Notes under the pieces: generated by a model
The model's database searches: none
The model's input: only the letters and a program-made list of their open reading frames with translations
Told to the model about the DNA's origin: nothing
Source of the DNA: Bacillota bacterium
GTDB taxonomy: Bacteria > Bacillota > Clostridia > Lachnospirales > Anaerotignaceae
DNA: 30,855 nucleotides
Assembly: GCA_019422105.1 (NCBI GenBank)
Contig: JAHZDZ010000022.1
Span: 1-30,855 of the forward strand
Direction of reading: 5' to 3'
Shown: positions 16,183-24,369 of the stretch, piece after piece
Position numbering within the stretch: position 1 is the stretch's first letter
Layout: each line of letters opens with the position of its first letter
Made by a program: the position numbers and the translations under genes

Positions 16183-16495
16183 CAGGTCTGGAACGGCCAA
16201 ACCCCTGTCTGTGCTTTTTTCAGGCATGGAAGCTGCAATAATTCTATAAAGCAAAAAAGACTGTAAATTGTGAACCACAGTGAGGAAAATAGACAGTAAA
16301 AAGAAATGACAATCGCAGAATAGCTCGAGATTACGCCGTCTGACTTCGTTTTTTGAAATGAGGTCAGGCGGTATTTAAGTTGAAAACGAGAAATGAATGA
16401 AATAATCAATGCGTAACAGTACTTGTTCAAAGGATTCAACCTTCTGGCGATAGATACATTCTGTTTTGAGCGTGGAGAAGAAATTTTCAGCCTTC
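16183..16495. other. Intergenic region between converging hydrogenase and ANTAR genes
   Basis: A 313-base gap without a gene. A T run at 16215-16220 follows poorly paired sequence. A 9-bp inverted repeat (16336-16344 with 16363-16371, one wobble) could end either transcript, but it lacks a clear T run. No confident terminator was seen. Confidence 0.4.
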
Positions 16496-17059
16496 TTAGC
16501 TGTAATCCTTTAAAATGCTTCTTGCCGTTTCTGTCATTTTTCTGCCGTTGTCCATACTTTTCTTTTGTATGTAGCGGTAGGCGGCGTCCTCTGTTATATG
16601 GTGACGGTTCATCAAAACAAGCTTTGCCCTGCCAATAGTTTTTTTATCATTCAGAGAGCGTTTCTTTTTTTCCTCAGTACCGTTTATATCGGGAAAGTAA
16701 ACGGTTTTGGCAGGGGGAGTGAGCTCCATAACCATTCCAATGGTTTTTATCAGGTCTGCCTTATTGACGGGCAATACCAAAGAAAAGATTTCCTCCCTCA
16801 AATACATATCAGCCTGTTTTCTGGAAAGAAGGACCAGCATGCTATAATCACAGGGCAGCATATCATAAATGTCCTCCGCCATAAAATCGCCCAATTTCAT
16901 GGCACAGATGACGATTCCGCCGCTGCCTGTACAGGCGCATCTCACTATCTCAGCGCCGGAAAAGCAGGTTACAACATGGAAGTATCCATATCCAGCCAAT
17001 ATTTCTTTTAGGGCGTTTGATTGTTCTTTTTTTGGAAATCCAATAATAATATTTTGCAC
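16496..17059 (-). CDS. ANTAR-domain RNA-binding regulator with degenerate receiver domain
   Basis: A 187-residue protein. Residues 133-185 form an ANTAR domain (AmiR/NasT type) that binds paired RNA hairpins and prevents terminator formation. Residues 1-115 resemble a response-regulator receiver, but the strand that normally ends in the phosphorylated aspartate reads GGIVICAMKLG, with no aspartate there, so it is probably not phosphorylated. The start is GTG at 17059, preceded by GGAG; an in-frame stop lies just upstream. It is downstream of a small basic protein in a likely two-gene operon whose leader carries a terminator-like hairpin. It converges on the hydrogenase operon. RNA targets are unknown. 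Confidence 0.82.
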   Translation of the reverse strand: MQNIIIGFPKKEQSNALKEILAGYGYFHVVTCFSGAEIVRCACTGSGGIVICAMKLGDFMAEDIYDMLPCDYSMLVLLSRKQADMYLREEIFSLVLPVNKADLIKTIGMVMELTPPAKTVYFPDINGTEEKKKRSLNDKKTIGRAKLVLMNRHHITEDAAYRYIQKKSMDNGRKMTETARSILKDYS

Positions 17060-17100
17060 ATTGAATCAACTCCGGTATAAGCTTGTAGGAAACGCGCGGT

Positions 17101-17292
17101 TTAATTGAGGGATGGGTATTTTGATACTTCCCAATCGGATACCTTTGTCAGGTATTCTTTCCATTCGTATCTTTTTGATTCCAGATACTTATAAATATAT
17201 GTTCTCCAAGAGTTTTTTTTATGAAGGGCTCCTTCTCCACTCCATTTCTTCCTGCGCTTCACCAAGCGTTTTTGGTCTTTCGCATACCCCAT
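17101..17292 (-). CDS. Small basic protein of unknown function (63 residues)
   Basis: Not recognised. The protein is rich in lysine, arginine, tyrosine and tryptophan, with no membrane segment, cysteine or known motif. Coding status rests on a near-perfect AGGAGGT at 17300-17306, seven bases before ATG 17292. Another in-frame ATG at 17298 is too close to this site. It ends 41 bases before the ANTAR gene on the same strand and is preceded by a terminator-like hairpin. Its charge would suit nucleic-acid or ribosome binding, but that is speculation. Confidence 0.6.
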   Translation of the reverse strand: MGYAKDQKRLVKRRKKWSGEGALHKKNSWRTYIYKYLESKRYEWKEYLTKVSDWEVSKYPSLN

Positions 17293-17325
17293 ACCCATGA
17301 CCTCCTGCCATTTTTTATAATACAG

Positions 17326-17367
17326 AAAAAAAGAAGGGTGCTGCCACGTCAATGTAGAGACACCCTT
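17326..17367 (-). terminator. Terminator-like hairpin in the leader of the small protein and ANTAR operon
   Basis: On the minus strand a 7-bp stem (17361-17367 with 17334-17340) is followed after one base by seven T. It lies between the candidate promoter near 17518-17545 and the ribosome site at 17300, so it would act as an attenuator rather than end a gene; no minus-strand gene lies directly upstream. Confidence 0.6.
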
Positions 17368-17773
17368 GTTCTATATCTGTAAAAAGTATAGTATTTTAAA
17401 TAGATTTTTTTAATAGCTTAAATAGCTTAATTAAAAATAGTAAATAAATATTTCTATTTACCCTTTTCCAAGAAAAGAACATAGAAAAAGTGATTTTTAA
17501 ATGAGTTAATATAAAATCCTATACAATTTGAAAAAGCAATGTCAATGCTATATAGAAAAAATCTGAACTTCAGTGCATTTAAACAAAACCTTCTGCTGCC
17601 ATACAGTGTACAAATGTATTTGCACAGTAAAGTGAAAAGAACGGAATTTTTTATTTATATCTTTATGCAAATTTACAGCTTACCGCACAAATGCATCCAT
17701 CAATACTATAGATAAGCGGCGGCCGATTTTATGGAGCAGCACAGAAAAATACAGCGCCTTAGGCTTCATTCAG
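17353..17773. other. AT-rich intergenic region downstream of dctM
   Basis: No gene is supported. It contains the leader hairpin, a tandem 9-bp direct repeat AATAGCTTA at 17412-17420 and 17421-17429, and a candidate minus-strand promoter at 17518-17545. No clear terminator for the TRAP operon was found. Confidence 0.45.
17518..17545 (-). promoter_or_regulatory. Candidate promoter for the small protein and ANTAR operon
   Basis: Read on the minus strand: TTGACA (17540-17545), a 16-base spacer and TATAGG (17518-17523). The -10 box is imperfect. It would give a leader of about 145 bases before the attenuator hairpin. Confidence 0.4.
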
Positions 17774-19063
17774 TCAATGGCCAAGCTTTTCCGGCAGGAA
17801 GGTGATAATCTGGGGGAAGCAGCTCAGAATAATGACGACCACATACAGCAATCCAACCGGCGGCAAAAGCTCCCGCAGCATTTTGTCAAAGGAAGAATGG
17901 GAGAGCTTCTGTGAAATATAAAAGCAGCTGCCGACAGGGGGTGTTACCATACCGATACACAGGTTGGTAACCATAATAATACCAAACGCAAGAGCGTTTA
18001 CACCGACAGCCTCAGCAATTCCGACCATAATAGGGCCAAACAGCACAATAGCGGAGTTGGTGTTTACGAACATACCTATAATAATGAGCAGTATATTCAA
18101 AACCAGCATAATAACCAGACGGGAATCAGTGATGGAGAGTATGGCGTCGTTGAGCATTTGCGCCACATTGTTCATGGATAGAATGCGGGCAAACATATTT
18201 GCAACACCAAAGGTAATAAAAATAGTAGCGGCGGAGATGCCCGCTTCAAAGCTTGCCTGGCAGAAATCCTTAAAGGACAGCGTTTTGTAGATAAAGCCGC
18301 TGACAATAACGGAATACGCCACGCCGACAACGGAAGCCTCAGTTGCGGTAAAAATGCCGGAGTATATACCGCCCAGTACGATGACGGGCATCAGGATAGC
18401 GGGAAACGCTTCCCAGAGAATACGGGCGATTTCTCCTGCGGTGTAATTCGTTTTTCCTTTGCTCCTGTAACCCCGCTTTTTGGAGATAAAAAAATTGTAA
18501 GCCATTAACATAAGCCCCATCATAATACCGGGAACAATACCGCCCATAAACATATCCGAAATGGAAACGCTGATAGCGACGCCATAAGTAATCATGGGAA
18601 TACTGGGAGGAATAACAGGTCCGATTGTGGAACCGCTTCCCACAAGACAGCCGGAATAGGTTTCATCATAGCCCTGCTCCGACATGGCGGCTATCATAAT
18701 GCCGCCGATAGTTGCACATGTGGCGGGGCCGGATCCTGATATGGCGGCAAAGAACATACAGCTTAAAACGGCGGCCATTCCCAATCCGCCCGGCATTTTG
18801 CAGGTAAGTACATCCGCTACCTTAATCAGTTTCTTTGCCAGTCCGCCGCGGGCCATCAGTGTGCCTACCATCATAAAAAACGGCATTGAAAGCATATTAA
18901 AGGAGTCTATTGCGGTTACAATGCTTTGGGCAAGCATGGTGGACATCTGGGTGCCGTTTTTCATAAAGAGAAATGCCGCCATACAGCCCAGTCCGATAGC
19001 CATTCCGATAGGCATGGTCAGACATGCGGCTACAAGCATAACAATCAGTAATGCAGCTAACAT
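17774..19063 (-). CDS. dctM: TRAP transporter large permease (DctM)
   Basis: A 429-residue, very hydrophobic protein with about twelve membrane segments, the normal size for DctM. It forms the Na+-coupled transport channel of a tripartite TRAP importer. Family features include the early MPIGMAIGLG segment, GSGPATCATIGGIMIAAM and the late MVTPPVGSCFY motif. Its ATG at 19063 overlaps the end of dctQ by 7 bases, indicating coupled translation. It is the last gene of the dctP-dctQ-dctM operon. The substrate is probably a small organic acid (inference). Confidence 0.95.
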   Translation of the reverse strand: MLAALLIVMLVAACLTMPIGMAIGLGCMAAFLFMKNGTQMSTMLAQSIVTAIDSFNMLSMPFFMMVGTLMARGGLAKKLIKVADVLTCKMPGGLGMAAVLSCMFFAAISGSGPATCATIGGIMIAAMSEQGYDETYSGCLVGSGSTIGPVIPPSIPMITYGVAISVSISDMFMGGIVPGIMMGLMLMAYNFFISKKRGYRSKGKTNYTAGEIARILWEAFPAILMPVIVLGGIYSGIFTATEASVVGVAYSVIVSGFIYKTLSFKDFCQASFEAGISAATIFITFGVANMFARILSMNNVAQMLNDAILSITDSRLVIMLVLNILLIIIGMFVNTNSAIVLFGPIMVGIAEAVGVNALAFGIIMVTNLCIGMVTPPVGSCFYISQKLSHSSFDKMLRELLPPVGLLYVVVIILSCFPQIITFLPEKLGH

Positions 19064-19560
19064 TTTTCCACCCCCTTCTTTTTTGCCAGCAATTCAATGA
19101 CACGGCGCTGTATGATGCGGATGCACAGCCCTATAAGTCCCAGTACACCGGCAAAATACATCAGCCATTTTGGAAGCCAGGGCATAGAGGTGTAAACCTG
19201 ATGAGATTTCATAACGGTTGCGGTAACAACCCAAAGGCGGTATGACATATAGGCGCAGAATAATACACATAGAATATCGCCAATCCAAAAAATAACGGAT
19301 TCCACCCCAGGCGCTTTTTTATGAAAGGCATTGGCAAGGGCAGTAACTGTGAGGTGCTCCCCGGTTTTCCCGGCCCAGCTGATACCGGCGCACATAGCCC
19401 ACACAAGCAGGAAACGGGAAAGCTCCTCCGCCCAGGAAAATGTGAAGCTTAAAACGAAACGCGTAAAAACGCTGACGGTGAGAATAATGACAATGGCAGT
19501 TAAAAGCAGAATAATGATGAATTCTTCAATCCGGTTATATAAAGGCACTTTATTTTTCAT
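19057..19560 (-). CDS. dctQ: TRAP transporter small permease (DctQ)
   Basis: About 167 residues with four membrane segments, the normal DctQ pattern. The FSWAEELSRFLLVW stretch after the first segment is a family hallmark. The start is uncertain. ATG 19560 has GGGAGG 12 bases upstream and gives a usual N-terminus. A TTG at 19593 has GGAGG at a 5-base spacing, but that site lies within a hairpin stem, and would give 178 residues. It links the binding protein system to DctM. Confidence 0.9.
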   Translation of the reverse strand: MKNKVPLYNRIEEFIIILLLTAIVIILTVSVFTRFVLSFTFSWAEELSRFLLVWAMCAGISWAGKTGEHLTVTALANAFHKKAPGVESVIFWIGDILCVLFCAYMSYRLWVVTATVMKSHQVYTSMPWLPKWLMYFAGVLGLIGLCIRIIQRRVIELLAKKKGVEKC

Positions 19561-19591
19561 TTCTTTGCTTCGCCTCCCAACCATATAGTTC

Positions 19592-19625
19592 AAAACAGCC
19601 TCCGGTAAGATTTTGCCCGGAGGCT
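19592..19625 (-). terminator. Intra-operon hairpin between dctP and dctQ
   Basis: A perfect 9-bp GC-rich stem pairs 19597-19605 with 19617-19625, with an 11-base loop. On the minus strand it is followed by TGTTTT. It lies 47 bases past the dctP stop and covers a GGAGG that could serve dctQ. It may act as a partial terminator or stabilise the dctP message so that the binding protein is made in excess. Confidence 0.65.
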
Positions 19626-19672
19626 TTCAGCTGACAGATATATTCATTTTGACTGCTGCGCATTATATAGCT

Positions 19673-20782
19673 TTATTCATATTTAGCGCTTATTTCCAGA
19701 CATTTGTCTATACGGTCCTGTCCTACCTTATCCGCAAATTTGTCGTATATGCTTCGTCCGATTTCAACCCATTGCTCTTTTTCTTCTGGAGTCAGGTCGA
19801 TGACGATACAGCCGTAATCTGTTGCTTCCTTTTCTGCCATATCCTGCAGCTCGTCTGTATATTTACGCTCGTCCGGCGTTATTTCATCCACTACGCTTTG
19901 AATCAATTCCTGATCTGATGGGGAAAGGGTGTCCCAAAATACTTTGGAAATCAAAATCGGTGAGAAATCAAAACTGTGCTCTGTTTTGATAATATATTTT
20001 TGAACCTCATAGAGCTTGCTTCCCTGTATCTGTCCCCATGGATTTTCCTGTGCGTCTACAGTGCCGTTTTGCAAACTGCTGTAGAGTTCGCTGAACGCCA
20101 TAGGTATTGCGGAAGCTCCTAATTTATTCCAGAAGGTTTCATGGATTTCATTGTTCATAACACGCAGTTTAATGCCGCCTAAATCGGAAGGCACGTGAAT
20201 TTCTTTGTTGGCGGTCAAAAGGCGCCAAAGCTCTGTGTTTCCTGTAATCCAGCCCAGACCGTGGAAGCCGCTTTCCTCAAGCTCTGCTAGGATAGCGTCG
20301 CCGACTTCACCGTCAATGGATTCCGTAGCCGCTTCGCCGCAGCTGAAAAGATAGGGCAGATCTAAGAGGGTGACTGCATTGGTAAAACCGCCCAGGTTAG
20401 CGGAGGTGGAGGATGTCATTTCAATAGTGCCCAGCTGTAACCCCTCTAACAGCTCAGATGCTTTTCCCATTTCAGAATTAAAGTAGACTTCGACCTTGAT
20501 GCGTCCGCCTGTCAGCTCGTCCAGGCGGGCAGCGAGAGATCTGCCGAAATGGGCGGTTGGCTGGTTTTCACTGGTGGTTGTGCAGTACTTGATTACAACA
20601 GGATCACCCTGAGTATAATCCACCTCACCGTTATTGTCGGCAGATGTCTGATTGGTTGTGTTGTCGGAACCACTGGCGGCAGTATTGCCGGAGTCCTTAC
20701 CGGAGCTACTGCAGGCGGCCAAAGACAGTGATATGGCAGTTGCAAGAATACCGCAAAGTGTTTTTCTAAATTTTTTCTTCAT
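19673..20782 (-). CDS. dctP: TRAP transporter solute-binding lipoprotein (DctP)
   Basis: A 369-residue precursor. The lipoprotein signal has basic KKKFRK, a hydrophobic core and a lipobox ending at Cys24 (SLAAC), so it is anchored outside the membrane. After a serine/asparagine-rich linker comes the TRAP receptor fold. The conserved carboxylate-binding arginine is probably Arg207 in GGIKLRVMN, and ELYSSLQNGTVDAQENP is typical of the family. ATG 20782 has GGAGGAG upstream; the in-frame start at 20854 has none. Ligand is unknown. It is transcribed divergently from a LysR regulator. Confidence 0.94.
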   Translation of the reverse strand: MKKKFRKTLCGILATAISLSLAACSSSGKDSGNTAASGSDNTTNQTSADNNGEVDYTQGDPVVIKYCTTTSENQPTAHFGRSLAARLDELTGGRIKVEVYFNSEMGKASELLEGLQLGTIEMTSSTSANLGGFTNAVTLLDLPYLFSCGEAATESIDGEVGDAILAELEESGFHGLGWITGNTELWRLLTANKEIHVPSDLGGIKLRVMNNEIHETFWNKLGASAIPMAFSELYSSLQNGTVDAQENPWGQIQGSKLYEVQKYIIKTEHSFDFSPILISKVFWDTLSPSDQELIQSVVDEITPDERKYTDELQDMAEKEATDYGCIVIDLTPEEKEQWVEIGRSIYDKFADKVGQDRIDKCLEISAKYE

Positions 20783-20898
20783 CTTACACAACTCCTCCCT
20801 GATTATATCATAATATATTAGGAATATATTACTCCTCAAATCATATTCTAGCATTTTGCTGTGGCAGAATCAACAATATTTAGCCTTAGTATTCTCGT

Positions 20899-20925
20899 AT
20901 TATAGTGTAAATGTGCATTTTGCAC
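20899..20925 (-). promoter_or_regulatory. dctP promoter with overlapping palindromic operator
   Basis: On the minus strand a perfect TATAAT (20899-20904) has no consensus -35. Instead the palindrome GTGCA-N3-TGCAC (20913-20925) overlaps the spacer and -35 position. A missing -35 with an overlapping dyad suits control by the adjacent LysR protein, by activation or repression. Confidence 0.5.
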
Positions 20926-21157
20926 TGATAAGAGAAAATACTTTCAAATTGAGAAAAAATACTGGCCCGCATTTTTAAATTGCGGAAATTTCAAGTTAAT
21001 GATTGCAAAGAAACCAGTCTTTGGACGTATCCTGATATTTTTACCAGGAATCTATTTTACTGTGAAAAGGAGCCTTTATAAAACTGCTATAAAATTATCT
21101 GCAATTATTTTTGAGCTGCTGTTTTAGACTGAACTTTCCATTTCACTTTTGATATGA

Positions 21158-21183
21158 TATAATAACGATAAAATTCAGAGGAG
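21158..21183 (+). repeat. Interspersed TATAATAACGATAAA repeat, copy 1
   Basis: It shares its first 15 bases exactly with copies at 30674 and 30812, followed by a diverged TTCAGAGGAG. It lies in the lysR upstream region. Confidence 0.6.
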
Positions 21184-21475
21184 AACTTCTTCTGCCGTGT
21201 GTTTGATAAGCAGATTGATTGAAAACAAGAATAGGATTTTTACGGTTATGAAAGCTTTTTTCATCAGGCGGACAGAACTGGAAAGGGTTTTATTGCCGTC
21301 TGCAATATGGTATGTTTTTTGAGGGTTTTTAGTGGGAAACAGCGGCAAATGCATAAAAAAGTATGTGTATTGATGAAAGAATGGCGTTTCGATTTTAAGA
21401 TTTTACTATGATGAGATTAAGATGTGAAAATCTTTTTGCAGCAATTGAAAAGGGCATAAAACAGGAGGTGTGCAA

Positions 21476-22393
21476 ATGACTTTTTTACAGCTTAATTATA
21501 TTGATGAAATCCAAAGCTGTGGATCGATTAATAAAGCGGCGCAGAATCTATTTGTCTCTCAGTCCAGTCTCAGCAGTTCAATTCGGGAGCTGGAGGAGGA
21601 ATTAGGCATCAAAATTTTTAACAGAAGCAACAGAGGGATTGTGCTGACAGATGATGGAAGAGAATTTTTGGCTCAGGTCAGGCCTATTATTGAACAGCAT
21701 AAACGGGTGGAAAAATATTACGCCAGCCGGAGTATGAATGATCAGGCAAGGCTGAGCATTTCAGCCCAGCGCTTCCCTTTCTGTACAAAAGCCTTTGTAC
21801 AGTTTTTAAAAGAGCAGTCGGCGTCCAAGTTCGAGTTTACGTTTAAAGAAACAGATATGGATAAGGTCATTGACAATGTGGCCCAGCATAAAAGCGAGAT
21901 TGGTATTATTTTTTTGTCTGATATGACGGAAAAATTTATGAACAGGGTTTTTTCTGCCAGTGATATTGTATTTACAGAGATAAAAAAAATAAAGCCACAT
22001 GCTTACATACGGCGGGATCACCCGCTCAGCAGCAGGGAGTCTCTTTCTCTCAGCGATCTGGAGGAATACCCTTATGTGGTTTTTTCCAGAAAAAATAATG
22101 AGTCTGTATATTTTTCGGAGGAAGCCGTTTATTCCGGCCATTATGATTTTCAAAAGATTATTTATATCAACGACAGGGCTACGGCCTATAATATTATGAG
22201 CCATACGGATGCGTTCTCCACAGGGAGCGGACTTTTACCGGAGGGCTTTGCGCCGGAGGAAATAAAGGCCATTCCCTTAAAGGATAATATGGATGATATG
22301 AGGTTGGGATGGATACGCCTGCGGGATTACAATATCAGCAAAAAATGTGAGGAGTTTATCGCGTTATTATCAAAGCTTCCCAGCTTGATGTGA
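21476..22393 (+). CDS. LysR-family transcriptional regulator
   Basis: A 305-residue protein with an N-terminal winged helix-turn-helix at 1-60, with the typical GSINKAAQNLFVSQSSLSSSI recognition region and the ELGIKIFNR wing, then a substrate-binding-like effector domain to the end. The ATG at 21476 has AGGAGG seven bases upstream; the GTG at 21470 is too close to it. It is divergent from dctPQM, the classical arrangement for a regulator of the neighbouring transporter, whose substrate may be its inducer (inference). Confidence 0.93.
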   Translation: MTFLQLNYIDEIQSCGSINKAAQNLFVSQSSLSSSIRELEEELGIKIFNRSNRGIVLTDDGREFLAQVRPIIEQHKRVEKYYASRSMNDQARLSISAQRFPFCTKAFVQFLKEQSASKFEFTFKETDMDKVIDNVAQHKSEIGIIFLSDMTEKFMNRVFSASDIVFTEIKKIKPHAYIRRDHPLSSRESLSLSDLEEYPYVVFSRKNNESVYFSEEAVYSGHYDFQKIIYINDRATAYNIMSHTDAFSTGSGLLPEGFAPEEIKAIPLKDNMDDMRLGWIRLRDYNISKKCEEFIALLSKLPSLM

Positions 22394-22567
22394 AAAGCAT
22401 TCGCACCGCTTTCACTTGTCTTAAAAGTCCAGGCCCTGAGAGCTTTGTCCTTAAAAATTGCAAGGACTATGCTAATCAAGCAAAGCTTTATTTTTATAAA
22501 ATTTAAGTTAAGCCCTTTTAAAGATAACAGAGATTCAGGGATAGAGTCCGAGAATTTTTGGCAAAGG

Positions 22568-22595
22568 AAAGCGGTGCTTATGCACCGCTTTTTTT
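22568..22595. terminator. Bidirectional terminator between lysR and nhaC
   Basis: A perfect 10-bp stem pairs 22568-22577 with 22582-22591 with a TTAT loop, a T run on the right and A bases on the left. It lies between converging genes, 8 bases past the NhaC stop. A TCAGGGA repeat copy lies just before it (22534-22554). Confidence 0.85.
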
Positions 22596-22603
22596 GTTTT
22601 ATT

Positions 22604-23974
22604 TTATTTTGCTTCCAGCTTCGCTTCTGCTTTGCCGGATGTCCAGTTCCATGGTTTCTTTTTGATTACGCCGTCCGCAAACGGTACAAATATGGAGATG
22701 ATGGCAAACAGTGCCAGAAGCTGCTGATACCATAACAGCGGGAACAGAGCAATTGGGCTGACTGCGCCTGCTGTCAGGCTGCCTGCCAAAAGTATCTGTG
22801 CGCCGTAGGGAATGAAGCCCTGGAAGATACAGGTCCAAATGTCAAGCAAAGATGCACTTCTTCTTGGGTCAACATGGAATTTCTCGCTGATTCCCTTTGC
22901 GATTGGGCCGGTAATCAATATAGCAATGGTATTGTTTGCAACTGCCATATCGGCGATAGATGCGATTGCTGCAATGCCGACCTCAGCAGATTTGCGCCCT
23001 CTGATAAGCCCCTGAATTTTTTCAAGTACCCACTGAAGACCGCCGTATTTCGTAACCATATGAGCAAGACCGCCTGTGAAAAGGGAGAGAAGGAAAATTT
23101 CCGTCATGCCTGTAAAGCCGCCGTATATGTTCTGCGCAAAGGAGAGAACATTCAAATCGCCGTAAGCGATGCCGATTATGCCTGCTACGACAATACCGCT
23201 TCCAAGTGTCAGGAAAACGTTGAATCCAACCAAAGCCAGAACAAGAACCATGACATATGGTATTACCTTAATAATATTGTAGCTTAATTCATCTAGAGGA
23301 ACAACGGTTTCCGGTTTTCCGAGGAATAGAAGCAGAATAAAGGTCAAAGCCGCCGCAGGAAGAGCGATAAAAAAGTTAACTTTGAACTTATCCCGCATCT
23401 CACAGCCCTGTGTCCTGGTGGCTGCAATGGTTGTATCGGAAATAATGGAAAGGTTATCGCCAAACATAGCGCCGCCGACTACTGCGGCAACAACTAAAGT
23501 CATATTGAGCCCCGCCTTGTCGGCTGTTGCGATGGCGATAGGCCCGATTGCGCCGATAGTACCCATGGAGCTTCCTGTTGCAACGGCAAGGAAAGCGGAA
23601 ATAACAAACACGCCTGCAGTGATAAACTGTGCCGGAATCAGAGAAAGACCCAAATTAACAGTAGCGTCAACGCCGCCCATTGCTTTTGCTACAGCAGCAA
23701 ATGCGCCTGCGAATAAGTAAATAAAACACATGGTAAGAACGTTTTCCTCACCGCAGCCCTTTGCGAAGAGTGAAAATTTCTCGTCAATGGTTCCCTTGAA
23801 CATAATAAAAGCAACAATGATACCGACAAGAATTGCGACAGGGGATGGGAATTGGTAGAAAGCCATATCCGTTCCCTGCATCTCAAGGAAAATACCAATG
23901 CCAAGATAAAGGGCGATGAATACTACGAAAGGAATTAATGCCGAGCCTTTTGGTTTTGGAGAATTATCGTTCAT
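22604..23974 (-). CDS. NhaC-family transporter (annotated Na+/H+ antiporter type)
   Basis: A 456-residue integral membrane protein with about eleven segments. NhaC-family traits include the central AVATGSSMGTIGAIGPIAIA and GAMFGDNLSIISDTTIAATRTQG stretches. Family members exchange ions, and some carry organic solutes such as malate or methionine. AAGGAGG precedes ATG 23974. It is divergent from methionine gamma-lyase, with a 395-base shared gap, so methionine uptake is a plausible role (inference). Antiport remains the default family assignment. Confidence 0.9.
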   Translation of the reverse strand: MNDNSPKPKGSALIPFVVFIALYLGIGIFLEMQGTDMAFYQFPSPVAILVGIIVAFIMFKGTIDEKFSLFAKGCGEENVLTMCFIYLFAGAFAAVAKAMGGVDATVNLGLSLIPAQFITAGVFVISAFLAVATGSSMGTIGAIGPIAIATADKAGLNMTLVVAAVVGGAMFGDNLSIISDTTIAATRTQGCEMRDKFKVNFFIALPAAALTFILLLFLGKPETVVPLDELSYNIIKVIPYVMVLVLALVGFNVFLTLGSGIVVAGIIGIAYGDLNVLSFAQNIYGGFTGMTEIFLLSLFTGGLAHMVTKYGGLQWVLEKIQGLIRGRKSAEVGIAAIASIADMAVANNTIAILITGPIAKGISEKFHVDPRRSASLLDIWTCIFQGFIPYGAQILLAGSLTAGAVSPIALFPLLWYQQLLALFAIISIFVPFADGVIKKKPWNWTSGKAEAKLEAK

Positions 23975-24369
23975 AAATTCTACCTCCTTATTCTGTTAAG
24001 ATATAAATTGATAATAGCTTGACGTGCCTTGAATGCTTCTTCAATATTTTTACCAATACCTCCTTATCTATTTGATTTTTTTTGTTCGTTTTTATTATGA
24101 CTATATTTTATCATGACCTGTGTAAATGTGGTTAGCCTAAAAAATCAATAACTGGCTATCTGAAAATGCAATAGTAATTATGAAAGTTTTTTGATAAATA
24201 CATATAAAAAAGTGAGGGTACGGCATATCGCACATAGTTATCGGTTTTAGAGATAGCTGGATATACAAATTGTATGTTAACACCTGTTGCAGGGTTTGTG
24301 CTAAACTGAAAACAGATAAAAAAGTAACACGCAAATACATAATCAAATGGAAGAAAAGGAGTGTTGAAA
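23975..24369. other. Divergent region between nhaC and methionine gamma-lyase
   Basis: A 395-base AT-rich gap. No T-box or S-box sequence was recognised. A second strong site TAAGGAGGT lies on the minus strand at 24058-24066, about 85 bases upstream of nhaC. It heads an open stretch of 25 codons (23980-24057) without a normal start codon. Promoters could not be assigned with confidence. Confidence 0.4.

Larger units (their letters stand above)
20783..21475. other. Divergent control region between dctP and lysR
   Basis: A 693-base gap without a supported gene. It contains the dctP promoter with an overlapping palindrome near 20899-20925 and a repeat copy at 21158-21183. A candidate lysR promoter has TTTCCA at 21135-21140, a 17-base spacer and TATAAT at 21158-21163, which would give the regulator a leader of about 300 bases. 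Confidence 0.45.

Noticed and set aside
16565..17011. 148-codon plus-strand frame
   Set aside because: It is antisense to the ANTAR gene, which has clear domain evidence.
23975..24369. S-box or T-box riboswitch controlling methionine genes
   Set aside because: No T-box core sequence or recognisable SAM-riboswitch helices were found in the gap.
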